Notes: generated from the letters alone by a model not told the origin. A stretch of DNA of 13,475 nucleotides from Candidatus Falkowiibacteriota bacterium (GCA_003647675.1 QMNH01000008.1:1-13475); one strand, 5' to 3'; counted from the stretch's first letter, positions 7,435-13,206 are shown. Numbers and translations are program-made.

Positions 7435-7436
7435 TT

Positions 7437-7934
7437 CTATCTAAGCAGATATTTTTTGTTTTCACTTAAATTCAAGAAATCATCGGCTTCTTCAATCAGT
7501 TTGCTCGAAGTGGTTTGTCTAAATGCCGCTATTTCCACTAAACAGCCGGTGGTGTTTTGCAGATAGCTCATTAGCGGCAAATAATCTCCGTCACCGGAAA
7601 CTAAAATTATAACATCTACTTTGCTGGCCAGCTTAATCGCGTCCATGGAAATACCGACATCCCAATCGGCTTTTTTAGCGCCGCCGGCAAATATTTGCAA
7701 GTCTTTCATTTTTACTTCAAATCCCTGTTGGCTTAAAGCTTCAAAAAAGGGCGTTTCTTCCTCGCTTTCGGTTTTTATAACATAAGCAGTTGCCCGGATA
7801 AGCTTGCGGCCCCCTACCGAGTCTTTTAGTACCTCGCGGAAATTTACTCTTTTATTGTATAAATTTTTAGCTGAGTGGTACATGTTTGAAACATCTACCA
7901 ATACGCCTACTCGTTGTTCTTTGTGTTTTACCAT
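7437..7934 (-). CDS. NYN domain protein (LabA/DUF88-like, PIN-fold putative ribonuclease)
   Basis: NYN domains are PIN-like folds, mostly metal-dependent RNases. The 165 residues are essentially one such domain: VLVDVSNMY (Asp14, Asn17) as the first acidic motif, KADWDVGISMDAI (Asp90, Asp92, Asp98) as the second, and IILVSGDGDYLPL (Asp115, Asp117) as the third, so the acidic cluster for metal binding is complete. There is no extra RNA-binding domain and no signal peptide. It lies 57 bp after rpsO and 264 bp before pnp on the same strand, which suggests a role in RNA processing or turnover; that is inference. There is no Shine-Dalgarno, and a perfect 7-bp hairpin begins nine bases before its ATG. 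Confidence 0.92.
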   Translation of the reverse strand: MVKHKEQRVGVLVDVSNMYHSAKNLYNKRVNFREVLKDSVGGRKLIRATAYVIKTESEEETPFFEALSQQGFEVKMKDLQIFAGGAKKADWDVGISMDAIKLASKVDVIILVSGDGDYLPLMSYLQNTTGCLVEIAAFRQTTSSKLIEEADDFLNLSENKKYLLR

Positions 7935-7943
7935 TTTAAAATA

Positions 7944-7960
7944 ATTCGAATGTTTCGAAT
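7944..7960. promoter_or_regulatory. Perfect palindrome/hairpin at the NYN translation start
   Basis: ATTCGAA (7944-7950), TGT, TTCGAAT (7954-7960). It sits nine bases before the NYN ATG, where a ribosome would load. It could be an RNA hairpin restricting initiation or a DNA operator. The sequence shows only the palindrome. Confidence 0.4.
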
Positions 7961-7991
7961 AAAAATTTAAATTTATAGTTAATAATGTTTT

Positions 7992-8375
7992 TTATTTTGA
8001 TTCTTTTTTATCCTCGGTATCGTCGTCGATTTCAATCACTAATTCTTGTTTTGCTAATAATTCTTGTTCAATCTTTAATTTTTCTTGTTCGTCTTCAATC
8101 ATTTTTTTAGCTATTTTAAGCTTGAGTTTTTGGGATAATTCCATAAAAGAACTTTCATCTTCTTTTTGCAGATATTTAAGAAAGCGTCTTCTTTCCCCGA
8201 CTTTTTTTAGCAGTCCCCGGCGTGATGAATGGTCATGTTTATGGCGCTTTAGATGCTCTGCCAGCTCTTTTATTTCTTCGGTTAAAATCGCGATTTGCAC
8301 CTGGGTTGAGCCGGTATCGTTTTCATGGATTTTAAATTTATTAATAATTCTTTGTTTTTTCTTTTTGTCTAACAT
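7992..8375 (-). CDS. rpsO: 30S ribosomal protein S15 with C-terminal extension
   Basis: S15 binds 16S rRNA early in assembly of the small-subunit platform. Residues 1-88 match the family: HENDTGSTQVQIAILTEEI, then the 16S-contacting HKHDHSSRRGLLKKVGERR and LKYLQKEDE. Ordinary S15 is about 89 residues; this protein has 127. The extra 39 or so form a predicted charged helix (KMIEDEQEKLKIEQELLAK) and an acidic end (VIEIDDDTEDKKESK). The frame is continuous and stops cleanly, so the tail is genuine, not a fusion with another known domain. It is first of rpsO-NYN-pnp. The 5' leader holds several short complementary stretches but no S15 operator that I can identify. Confidence 0.98.
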   Translation of the reverse strand: MLDKKKKQRIINKFKIHENDTGSTQVQIAILTEEIKELAEHLKRHKHDHSSRRGLLKKVGERRRFLKYLQKEDESSFMELSQKLKLKIAKKMIEDEQEKLKIEQELLAKQELVIEIDDDTEDKKESK

Positions 8376-8543
8376 AAGTAAAAAATTCCCAAACCGAGAT
8401 ATGGAGCTTAACCCATAACCAAGAAGGGGTAAAAAAATAATTTATTTATTTAAATTAGTTCAGATTGTTTACAAGCCTAACAGTAGCATGAAATTATAAA
8501 AAAAGCAAGGGAATAAGATAATAAATAAAATTATACAACATTC
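8376..8543. other. Divergent intergenic region between rpsO and tRNA-Arg
   Basis: No gene seen. It should hold the rpsO promoter and leader on the minus strand. Possible minus-strand -10 boxes are present, but none has a convincing -35 box, so I do not mark one. Confidence 0.5.
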
Positions 8544-8572
8544 TTGACTAAAATGCTAATTCTTGGTAAATT
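8544..8572 (+). promoter_or_regulatory. Promoter of tRNA-Arg
   Basis: TTGACT (8544-8549), a 17-bp spacer, TAAATT (8567-8572). The tRNA begins 62 bases after the -10 box, leaving a leader of about 55 nt with a short GCGTT/AACGC hairpin. Confidence 0.7.
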
Positions 8573-8634
8573 AAAGGCGTTGCCGTAACGCATTGGCAGC
8601 TTTATTTTATTATGAAGCAGTTTCTTATTTAAAA

Positions 8635-8706
8635 GCGCCCATAGTTCAACGGATAGAACACCAGCCTTCTAAGCTGGTTATGGGGGTTCGATTCCCTCTG
8701 GGCGCA
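8635..8706 (+). tRNA. tRNA-Arg (anticodon TCT)
   Basis: Complete cloverleaf: acceptor GCGCCCA (8635-8641) with TGGGCGC (8699-8705), discriminator A, anticodon stem CCAGC/GCTGG around CTTCTAA (anticodon TCT), T-arm GGGGG-TTCGATT-CCCTC with one mismatch. It would read AGA/AGG. CCA is not encoded. Confidence 0.97.
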
Positions 8707-8707
8707 C
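8687..8707 (+). repeat. Direct repeat copy 1: T-loop to 3' end of tRNA-Arg
   Basis: This 21-bp segment is identical to 8791-8811. It starts exactly at the T-loop (TTCGATT) and ends one base past the tRNA, the usual extent of a tRNA-type attachment core. Confidence 0.85.
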
Positions 8708-8708
8708 T

Positions 8709-8738
8709 AAATTATAACAATTCTTGTTGTTATAATTT
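8709..8738 (+). terminator. AT-rich hairpin after tRNA-Arg, likely terminator or processing hairpin
   Basis: A perfect 12-bp stem, AAATTATAACAA (8709-8720) with TTGTTATAATTT (8727-8738), around TTCTTG, beginning three bases after the tRNA. There is little T-run beyond the stem, so termination efficiency is uncertain. Confidence 0.6.
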
Positions 8739-8790
8739 TGTGTTCTCAGGAGTGCGGATAATCGCCTGTTTGGTGTGGGGCTTTCGCCTC

Positions 8791-8811
8791 TTCGATTCCC
8801 TCTGGGCGCAC
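8791..8811 (+). repeat. Direct repeat copy 2: duplicated tRNA-Arg 3' end
   Basis: Exact copy of 8687-8707, 104 bp downstream. The bases before it (GCCTC) cannot form the 5' half of a T-stem, so it is a fragment, not a second tRNA. It is consistent with an attachment-site scar or an unequal duplication; no integrase is in view. Confidence 0.85.
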
Positions 8812-8846
8812 ATTGATAATTTTTTTTCTAATAGCCAAATTGCTAA

Positions 8847-9386
8847 ATGATATTAATAATTATTCAAATTATTTTAATAATAATTTTATTTGGACTAATA
8901 ATTTTTTTAAGCGAACATTTTTTTAACATTTTGCTTAGAGGATTTGCCCCGTTTATCGCGACTCGGAGTGGGATTATTGACAAGATAGTAAATGAATTAA
9001 AATTATCAAGGGAGGACGTTGTTTATGAACTGGGTTGCGGAAAGGCCGGGTTTTTGCGGGTTATGCGCCGACATTATCCGAAGAACAAGCTTGTCGGGAT
9101 TGAATATTTATATACGCCTTATTTTATCAGCCGGATTCAGAATAGTTTTTTAAAAAATAAGCTTATTATTAAGCGAGAAAATATTTTTAAAGCGGATATT
9201 GGTAAGGCAGATTTTATATATTGTTATTTAAATATTTTAGCGATGAAAAAACTTTCCCCAAAGTTTGCGCGTGAATGCAAACCGGGCTGTTTGGTAATAA
9301 GTTTTCAATTTTTAATTCCCGAAAAAGACGCTCAAAAAATTTTAAAGGTTAGTAAAAATGAAAAAGTATATTTTTATAAATATTGA
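8847..9386 (+). CDS. Membrane-anchored class I SAM methyltransferase, FAM173-like
   Basis: The 179 residues begin with a strong membrane span (about 2-21), then a RGFAPFIATRSGIIDKIV pre-domain helix, and a short Rossmann methyltransferase: motif I VVYELGCGKAGF (58-69), acidic ribose-binding Glu86 in LVGIEYLY, KRENIFKADIGKADFIYCYL, and CKPGCLVISFQFLIP as the post-core strand. This order resembles the FAM173 family, whose eukaryotic members (ATPSCKMT, ANTKMT) are membrane-bound lysine methyltransferases acting on ATP synthase subunit c and the ADP/ATP carrier. The catalytic domain would face the cytoplasm. The substrate here is unknown. It follows the tRNA-Arg repeat region and lies 106 bp before feoA. 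There is no Shine-Dalgarno at the ATG; no better start is evident. Confidence 0.85.
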   Translation: MILIIIQIILIIILFGLIIFLSEHFFNILLRGFAPFIATRSGIIDKIVNELKLSREDVVYELGCGKAGFLRVMRRHYPKNKLVGIEYLYTPYFISRIQNSFLKNKLIIKRENIFKADIGKADFIYCYLNILAMKKLSPKFARECKPGCLVISFQFLIPEKDAQKILKVSKNEKVYFYKY

Positions 9387-9492
9387 TTTTTTGGTCGATA
9401 CTTATTAAGCATAAAAAAATTATAAATATAAAATATTAGAATTTAAAGTTTTGTTTTTATTTCAAGATTAGCCCTAAGTATTAATAATTAAT

Positions 9493-9723
9493 ATGGAAAA
9501 AACATTAAATCAATTAGAAGAGCAAAAAGAAGCAAAAATAATAGAGATAAAAGGCGGGGTCAGTTTTAATAAAAAGCTAGCTGAGTTAAATATAAGGGTG
9601 GGTAAAAATATTAAAAAATTAGCCAGCCAGCCGTTTATGGGGCCGGTAGTGGTTGAAATAGGGAATACTGAAATTACTTTGGGCCGGGGAATGGCAGGGA
9701 AAATTTATGTAGAAGAGATATGA
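9493..9723 (+). CDS. feoA: FeoA family ferrous iron transport accessory protein
   Basis: Small cytoplasmic SH3-like protein that assists FeoB. The 76 residues follow the FeoA pattern: a short head (NQLEEQKEAKIIEIKGG), a helix leading to LAELNIRVGKNIKKL, then PFMGPVVVEIGNTEITLGRG and MAGKIYVEEI, which match the hydrophobic and glycine positions of the domain. The usual Arg-Leu at the end of the helix is KLAEL here. The stop overlaps the feoB start as ATGA (9720-9723), so the two are translationally coupled. There is no clear Shine-Dalgarno; the spacer before it is AT-rich and I see no convincing Fur-type box. Confidence 0.92.
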   Translation: MEKTLNQLEEQKEAKIIEIKGGVSFNKKLAELNIRVGKNIKKLASQPFMGPVVVEIGNTEITLGRGMAGKIYVEEI

Positions 9724-11429
9724 AAAAAATATTATTAGCGGGTAATCCAAATACGGGAAAAAGCACTTGTTTTGCCAGGATGACCGGAGTTGATGTTATT
9801 ATATCTAATTATCCGGGCACGACAGTGGAATTGAAAAAGGGTAGAATGAAATTAAAAGGAGAAGCACGCGAGGTAATTGACGTGCCGGGAATTTATTCGC
9901 TTAGCCCAGCCAACGAGGCAGAAAAAATCGCGGTTAAAAAACTTTTAAGCTCCGAAGGTAAAATTATTAACGTAGTAGACGGACTGAACCTGGAAAGGAA
10001 TTTGTATTTAACTTTAGAATTAATAGAAAAGGGCCTGCCGATAGTGGTGGCCTTGAATTTTTGTAACGAATTAAGGCATAGGGGCGTAAAGATTGACGTG
10101 AAAAAACTTGAAAAATTATTAGGTGTGCCGGTAATACCGATTTCGGCCATAGCCGGGCAGGGTATTAAAAAATTAGTTGATAAACTTCCCGAGCTTAAAA
10201 GCCGGCCGGAAACAAAAGTTTTGAGCGACAAAGAAAGGTGGCAAAAAATAGAGGCTATTATTAAGCAGGTACAGGAGTTTAATCCCAAAAAGCATACTTT
10301 TTGGGAGCACTTGGAAGATTTTAGCATTCATCCTTTGACCGGAATACCGGCCGGGTTATTTATAATTTTTGCGTCTTTTGTTTTGGTCAGGTTTGTCGGT
10401 GAGTTTTTAATAAATTATATTTTTAATCCTTTGTTTTCCCTGTATTATCCGGTTGTCCTTAAAATAAGTGCGTTTTTGGGTCCGGGTCTGTGGCGTGACA
10501 TACTGATTGGTTCTTTCATGGACGGAAAAATAGCGTTTGACCAGTCCATGGGTCTTTTAACAACCGGCTTGTTTGTGCCGATTGCCATGGTTTTACCTTA
10601 TGTCCTGGCCTTTTACGCGGTATTGGGAATTTTGGAAGACAGTGGTTATTTACCGCGCCTGGCCACATTGCTGGATACCTTGATGCACAAACTGGGCATG
10701 CACGGACTGGCGGTTGTTCCTATGTTTTTGGGTCTGGGCTGTAATGTGCCCGGAGTTTTGTCGGTTAGGATTCTGCAAACCAAAAAAGAAAGGTTTGTGG
10801 CCGCGGCTTTGCTGGCGGTTAGTGTTCCTTGCATGGCGCAAATGGCCGTAATTTTCAGTTTACTGGGAAGCTATGGTGCCGGCGCTTTGATATCGTATTT
10901 TTTAATTTTATTTATTGTTTGGCTGGTGCTGGGAATTGTATTAAACAAATTAATTAAGGGCGAAGCTATGGAAACTTTTATGGAAATACCGCCTTACCGT
11001 TTGCCTAATTTGCTTAGTTTTACAAAGAAGCTGTGGATGAGGATGAAGAATTTTATTTACGAGGCGATTCCATTTGTTTTTCTCGGTGTTTTAATAATAA
11101 ATATTCTTTACGTGTTTAACGTAGTAGCCTGGCTAGGGGATTTGGCGGCGCCGGTTATGTCGCGCCTGCTGGGTTTGCCGCTGGAAGCGGTGTTGTCCTT
11201 GATCGTTGGTTTTATCAGAAAGGATATGGCGGTAGGTATTTTGTCGCCCTTGGGCCTGAGCTTAAAGCAGCTTTTAATAGCCAGTGTAATGCTGACTATG
11301 TATTTTCCCTGTGTGGCTACTTTTGTGGTATTATTTAAAGAAGTTAGACTAAAAGGACTTTTGCAAATAAGCGCGATTATGATTTTTATGAGCCTATTTG
11401 TCGGCGGCTTGCTTAATTTGGTATTATAG
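9720..11429 (+). CDS. feoB: FeoB ferrous iron transporter, short form
   Basis: Inner-membrane Fe(II) permease with an N-terminal G domain. Seen: G1 GNPNTGKST (8-16), switch I NYPGTTVE (30-37), G3 DVPG (53-56), G5 SAIAG, then about 45 polar residues and a multi-span membrane part of roughly eight hydrophobic segments. Gate motifs are present: LGLGCNVPG (Cys341), SVPCMAQM (Cys371) and YFPCVATFVVLFKE (Cys531). At 569 residues it is about 200 shorter than E. coli FeoB (773). The loss is mainly the helical GDI-like domain after the G domain and the cytoplasmic C-terminus. G4 reads NFCN (113-116) instead of NxxD: the Asp that confers guanine specificity is Asn. It is coupled to feoA by a 4-bp overlap. 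Family call is certain; nucleotide specificity is open. Confidence 0.97.
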   Translation: MKKILLAGNPNTGKSTCFARMTGVDVIISNYPGTTVELKKGRMKLKGEAREVIDVPGIYSLSPANEAEKIAVKKLLSSEGKIINVVDGLNLERNLYLTLELIEKGLPIVVALNFCNELRHRGVKIDVKKLEKLLGVPVIPISAIAGQGIKKLVDKLPELKSRPETKVLSDKERWQKIEAIIKQVQEFNPKKHTFWEHLEDFSIHPLTGIPAGLFIIFASFVLVRFVGEFLINYIFNPLFSLYYPVVLKISAFLGPGLWRDILIGSFMDGKIAFDQSMGLLTTGLFVPIAMVLPYVLAFYAVLGILEDSGYLPRLATLLDTLMHKLGMHGLAVVPMFLGLGCNVPGVLSVRILQTKKERFVAAALLAVSVPCMAQMAVIFSLLGSYGAGALISYFLILFIVWLVLGIVLNKLIKGEAMETFMEIPPYRLPNLLSFTKKLWMRMKNFIYEAIPFVFLGVLIINILYVFNVVAWLGDLAAPVMSRLLGLPLEAVLSLIVGFIRKDMAVGILSPLGLSLKQLLIASVMLTMYFPCVATFVVLFKEVRLKGLLQISAIMIFMSLFVGGLLNLVL

Positions 11430-11640
11430 ATTAAAATAAATTTTAATTTGGAAGGATTATATTTTTAATTGTGGTGTTAGAGGTTGGCGGCTCCAATATA
11501 CTCAGAAGATCATTTTTACAAGAATAAGACGTAAGAAAATTAGACTATTGGTGTGAAAAATATTTATGACATTTGATGTTTAATAATAAAATAGATAAAT
11601 AGTTAATTGTTAAATGTTAACTGTTAAAAGTTAATTTTAT
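11430..11640. other. Intergenic region between feoB and tRNA-His
   Basis: No gene seen. A possible tRNA-His promoter, TTGATG (11573-11578), 17 bp, TAAATA (11596-11601), lies 40 bases before the tRNA. The AT-rich repeat copy at 11607-11627 follows it. An AT-only palindrome just after the feoB stop is too weak to call a terminator. Confidence 0.4.
11607..11627. repeat. AT-rich intergenic repeat, copy B
   Basis: The reverse complement of 1893-1913 with one mismatch. It lies 13 bases before tRNA-His. Confidence 0.5.
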
Positions 11641-11713
11641 GGTGGCTATAGTTCAACGGTTAGAACTCTGGTTTGTGGTACCAGTGACGAGGGTTCGATT
11701 CCCTCTAGCCACC
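11641..11713 (+). tRNA. tRNA-His (anticodon GTG)
   Basis: Acceptor GTGGCTA (11642-11648) with TAGCCAC (11706-11712), plus the His-specific extra G at position -1 (11641) facing C73 (11713). The anticodon stem CTGGT/ACCAG encloses TTGTGGT (anticodon GTG), and the T-arm GAGGG-TTCGATT-CCCTC is perfect. A complete CCA after C73 is not encoded. Confidence 0.97.
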
Positions 11714-11717
11714 CAGC

Positions 11718-11749
11718 AAAAAACTATCCTAACTTTAGGGTAATTTTTT
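11718..11749 (+). terminator. Intrinsic terminator of tRNA-His
   Basis: AAAAAA-C-TATCCTA (11718-11731), loop ACTT, TAGGGTA-A-TTTTTT (11736-11749). The 7-bp core includes one G-T pair; one mismatch separates it from a six-base A/T extension that supplies the T-run. Confidence 0.8.
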
Positions 11750-11768
11750 ATACGCATTTTTATTCATT

Positions 11769-11787
11769 AGAACTGTTTGATATAATA
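11769..11787 (+). promoter_or_regulatory. Extended -10 promoter of the secreted-protein gene
   Basis: AGAACTGTTTGATATAATA includes an extended -10 box TGATATAAT with TATAAT at 11781-11786. The aligned -35 position is only TTTTAT. The 19 bases recur exactly at 13359-13377 before ywbE. The start codon is 26 bases after TATAAT, implying a leader of about 20 nt. Confidence 0.75.
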
Positions 11788-11812
11788 TAAAAATAATTAT
11801 TAATCAAAAAAT

Positions 11813-12589
11813 ATGAAAAATCTTATTCTATTAGGTATCGGCTCTGTAATTGTTGGGGTTACAATTGGTGGAGTTGTTTATTATAACAAAAATACTAATA
11901 ACAATATTACAATTACAGATCCCAATACTGTTGAACAAGGAATTAATTACAATGATTTAGATGATCTGCCTGAAAATAATAATGAGGGTGGTTCTAAAAT
12001 TAAACCGGGTGGTACACTAGAAGACCTTACGGCAGGAAAACTTGGTAATAATATTAGTTGCTATTCTGTAAATAAAGTTAATGATGAATATTTAGAAATT
12101 ATGACTTATATTTCTGGCAATAAACTACGAGCAGATTATTATTTATCTAGCGAGTCTCTTGGTTGGCGTAATGCTCCATCATCTATGACTCATATGCATA
12201 TAATTCACGATGGTGAATATGCTTTTATTTGGGGCAAAGCTTTTCTCGGTCAAATGCTAGGGGGCATGAAATATAAATTAAACTATAATGATGACGGAAC
12301 AATCGAAGAGCCAGATAGCGAGATGACACCTGATATGTTAAATTATAAATTGCCAGTAGTTGATTGCCGCCCTTGGACTCTTGATAATAGTGTTTTTGGA
12401 ATACCAGAAGGGATTTCTTTTGCTGATATAGATAATCCTGAAAATATTGAAGAACTTTTTGAAGAAACTATTGAAGGCGGTGATATCGATATAGATGAAC
12501 TGCTAGAACAAGATCCTGAAGATCCATGTTTTGGTTGCGGGTTTATGCCAGACAGTATGAAAGCTGATTGTTATGCGGGTTGTCAATAA
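11813..12589 (+). CDS. Membrane-anchored extracellular protein, unknown function, six cysteines
   Basis: The 258 residues start MKNLILLGIGSVIVGVTIGG: two residues, then a hydrophobic span to about 24, with no lipobox, so an uncleaved anchor or a Sec signal. A low-complexity Asn/Thr/Asp linker (25-65) leads into a domain starting GGTLEDLTAGKL, with Cys83, YISGNKLRADYY, THMHIIHDGEYAFIWGKA, Cys185 in VVDCRPWTLDNSVFGIP, and ISFADID. I recall this pattern (two cysteines, ISGxKxR, H.I.DG.Y..W, F..P) from Patescibacteria proteins of unknown role. The C-terminus adds an acidic stretch and C-x2-C-x10-C-x3-C (239, 242, 253, 257). It lies outside the cytoplasm, so the cysteines probably form disulfides. 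It has its own promoter; there is no Shine-Dalgarno. Confidence 0.82.
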   Translation: MKNLILLGIGSVIVGVTIGGVVYYNKNTNNNITITDPNTVEQGINYNDLDDLPENNNEGGSKIKPGGTLEDLTAGKLGNNISCYSVNKVNDEYLEIMTYISGNKLRADYYLSSESLGWRNAPSSMTHMHIIHDGEYAFIWGKAFLGQMLGGMKYKLNYNDDGTIEEPDSEMTPDMLNYKLPVVDCRPWTLDNSVFGIPEGISFADIDNPENIEELFEETIEGGDIDIDELLEQDPEDPCFGCGFMPDSMKADCYAGCQ

Positions 12590-12601
12590 AAATAAATTGA
12601 A

Positions 12602-12629
12602 TTAATAATTTTAAAATGTTGATTATTAA
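12602..12629 (+). repeat. AT-only hairpin after the secreted-protein gene
   Basis: TTAATAAT (12602-12609) pairs perfectly with ATTATTAA (12622-12629) around 12 bases. It lies 12 bp past the stop codon and overlaps the next promoter's -35 box. No T-run follows, so at best it is a weak 3'-end element. Confidence 0.3.
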
Positions 12630-12647
12630 ACCATAATCCTATATAGT
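12619..12647 (+). promoter_or_regulatory. Promoter of the 12703 gene
   Basis: TTGATT (12619-12624), a 17-bp spacer, TATAGT (12642-12647), 55 bases before the start codon. Confidence 0.65.
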
Positions 12648-12702
12648 AAAAACAATAAAAAACTATAACTCGCAATAAAAATATATTTTTAAGGAGGACG
12701 CT

Positions 12703-13137
12703 ATGTATTTAGAAGTTATTTTTTTACCGTACCTAATACCTTGGGTTAAATCAAAAAATCGTTTTGTGGAAAGTATGGCCCCTCCAGAAGAGATGAGAAA
12801 AATTTGGATTGGTCAAAAATTCTTTGGAGAAGGACATACAACAGGCGCCTACCAAGATGTAACAGATAAAAAAGCGCCACTTGTGAGAAGAGTAATCTTG
12901 GACGAAAACGCTAAAGCAAGAAAAAAATTGACCAGACCAAAAAAGTTGGTGGTAGTCGGCGACAAAAGGATGGAGGTAACTTGGCACCTTTCGTATGCCG
13001 AAGGGATGAAAAAAATAAGAAAAGCGACCGACGTGGAATTGATTATTAAGTGGTACGAATATAATTGGCCAGAAGAAAGTCCTTTCATTTTTTCCGATGA
13101 TGAAGTCCATGTATTTCCTGAGCCAGACGAACCTTGA
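12703..13137 (+). CDS. Unknown 144-residue protein with strong Shine-Dalgarno
   Basis: AAGGAGG at 12691-12697, five bases before the ATG, fixes the start. The protein begins MYLEVIFLPYLIPWVKSK, weakly hydrophobic but short and proline-broken, so not a convincing membrane span. A basic middle follows (NAKARKKLTRPKKLVVVGDKR), then MEVTWHLSYAEGMKKIRKATDVELIIKWYEYNWPEE and an acidic end (DDEVHVFPEPDEP). I recognise no family. It is monocistronic: its own promoter upstream, a strong terminator 28 bp after the stop. The near-consensus Shine-Dalgarno resembles the 4252 and 4521 genes and differs from the surrounding housekeeping genes. Minus-strand frames overlap it, but they lack any start signal and run into the terminator. 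Confidence 0.77.
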   Translation: MYLEVIFLPYLIPWVKSKNRFVESMAPPEEMRKIWIGQKFFGEGHTTGAYQDVTDKKAPLVRRVILDENAKARKKLTRPKKLVVVGDKRMEVTWHLSYAEGMKKIRKATDVELIIKWYEYNWPEESPFIFSDDEVHVFPEPDEP

Positions 13138-13164
13138 ATAAATTTCAAAAAGCAATAAAGATCC

Positions 13165-13206
13165 AAGGGGGCGACTTGAATATTATTCAGTTGCCCCTTT
13201 TTTATA
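13165..13206 (+). terminator. Intrinsic terminator of the 12703 gene
   Basis: Arms AAGGGGGCGACTTGAA (13165-13180) and TTCAGTTGCCCCTT (from 13186) pair with two single-base bulges and one G-T pair, followed by TTTTTT. The GC-rich core and T-run are those of a strong Rho-independent terminator. Confidence 0.9.

Noticed and set aside
7199..7440. CRISPR-like array suggested by repeated short units
   Set aside because: The repeats are one tandem 14-mer pair and one long inverted repeat; there are no regularly spaced repeats with unique spacers and no cas genes.
8740..8811. Second, degenerate tRNA ending in the duplicated 21 bp
   Set aside because: No partner for the acceptor stem and no T-stem 5' half (GCCTC instead of GAGGG); no anticodon arm is evident. 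Kept only as a repeat fragment.
8593..8850. Open frame of 85 codons on the plus strand across the tRNA-Arg region
   Set aside because: It is simply open through a tRNA, its terminator hairpin and the repeat copy; no Shine-Dalgarno and no protein-like composition.
9387..9492. Fur-type operator or clear promoter before feoA
   Set aside because: The spacer is AT-rich with TTGTTT and TAATTAAT pieces but no convincing spaced -35/-10 pair and no recognisable iron-box palindrome.
11467..11530. Very short GTG-started frame after a GGAAGG-like sequence downstream of feoB
   Set aside because: Only about 18 codons, the GGAAGG is too far from the GTG, and no other support exists.
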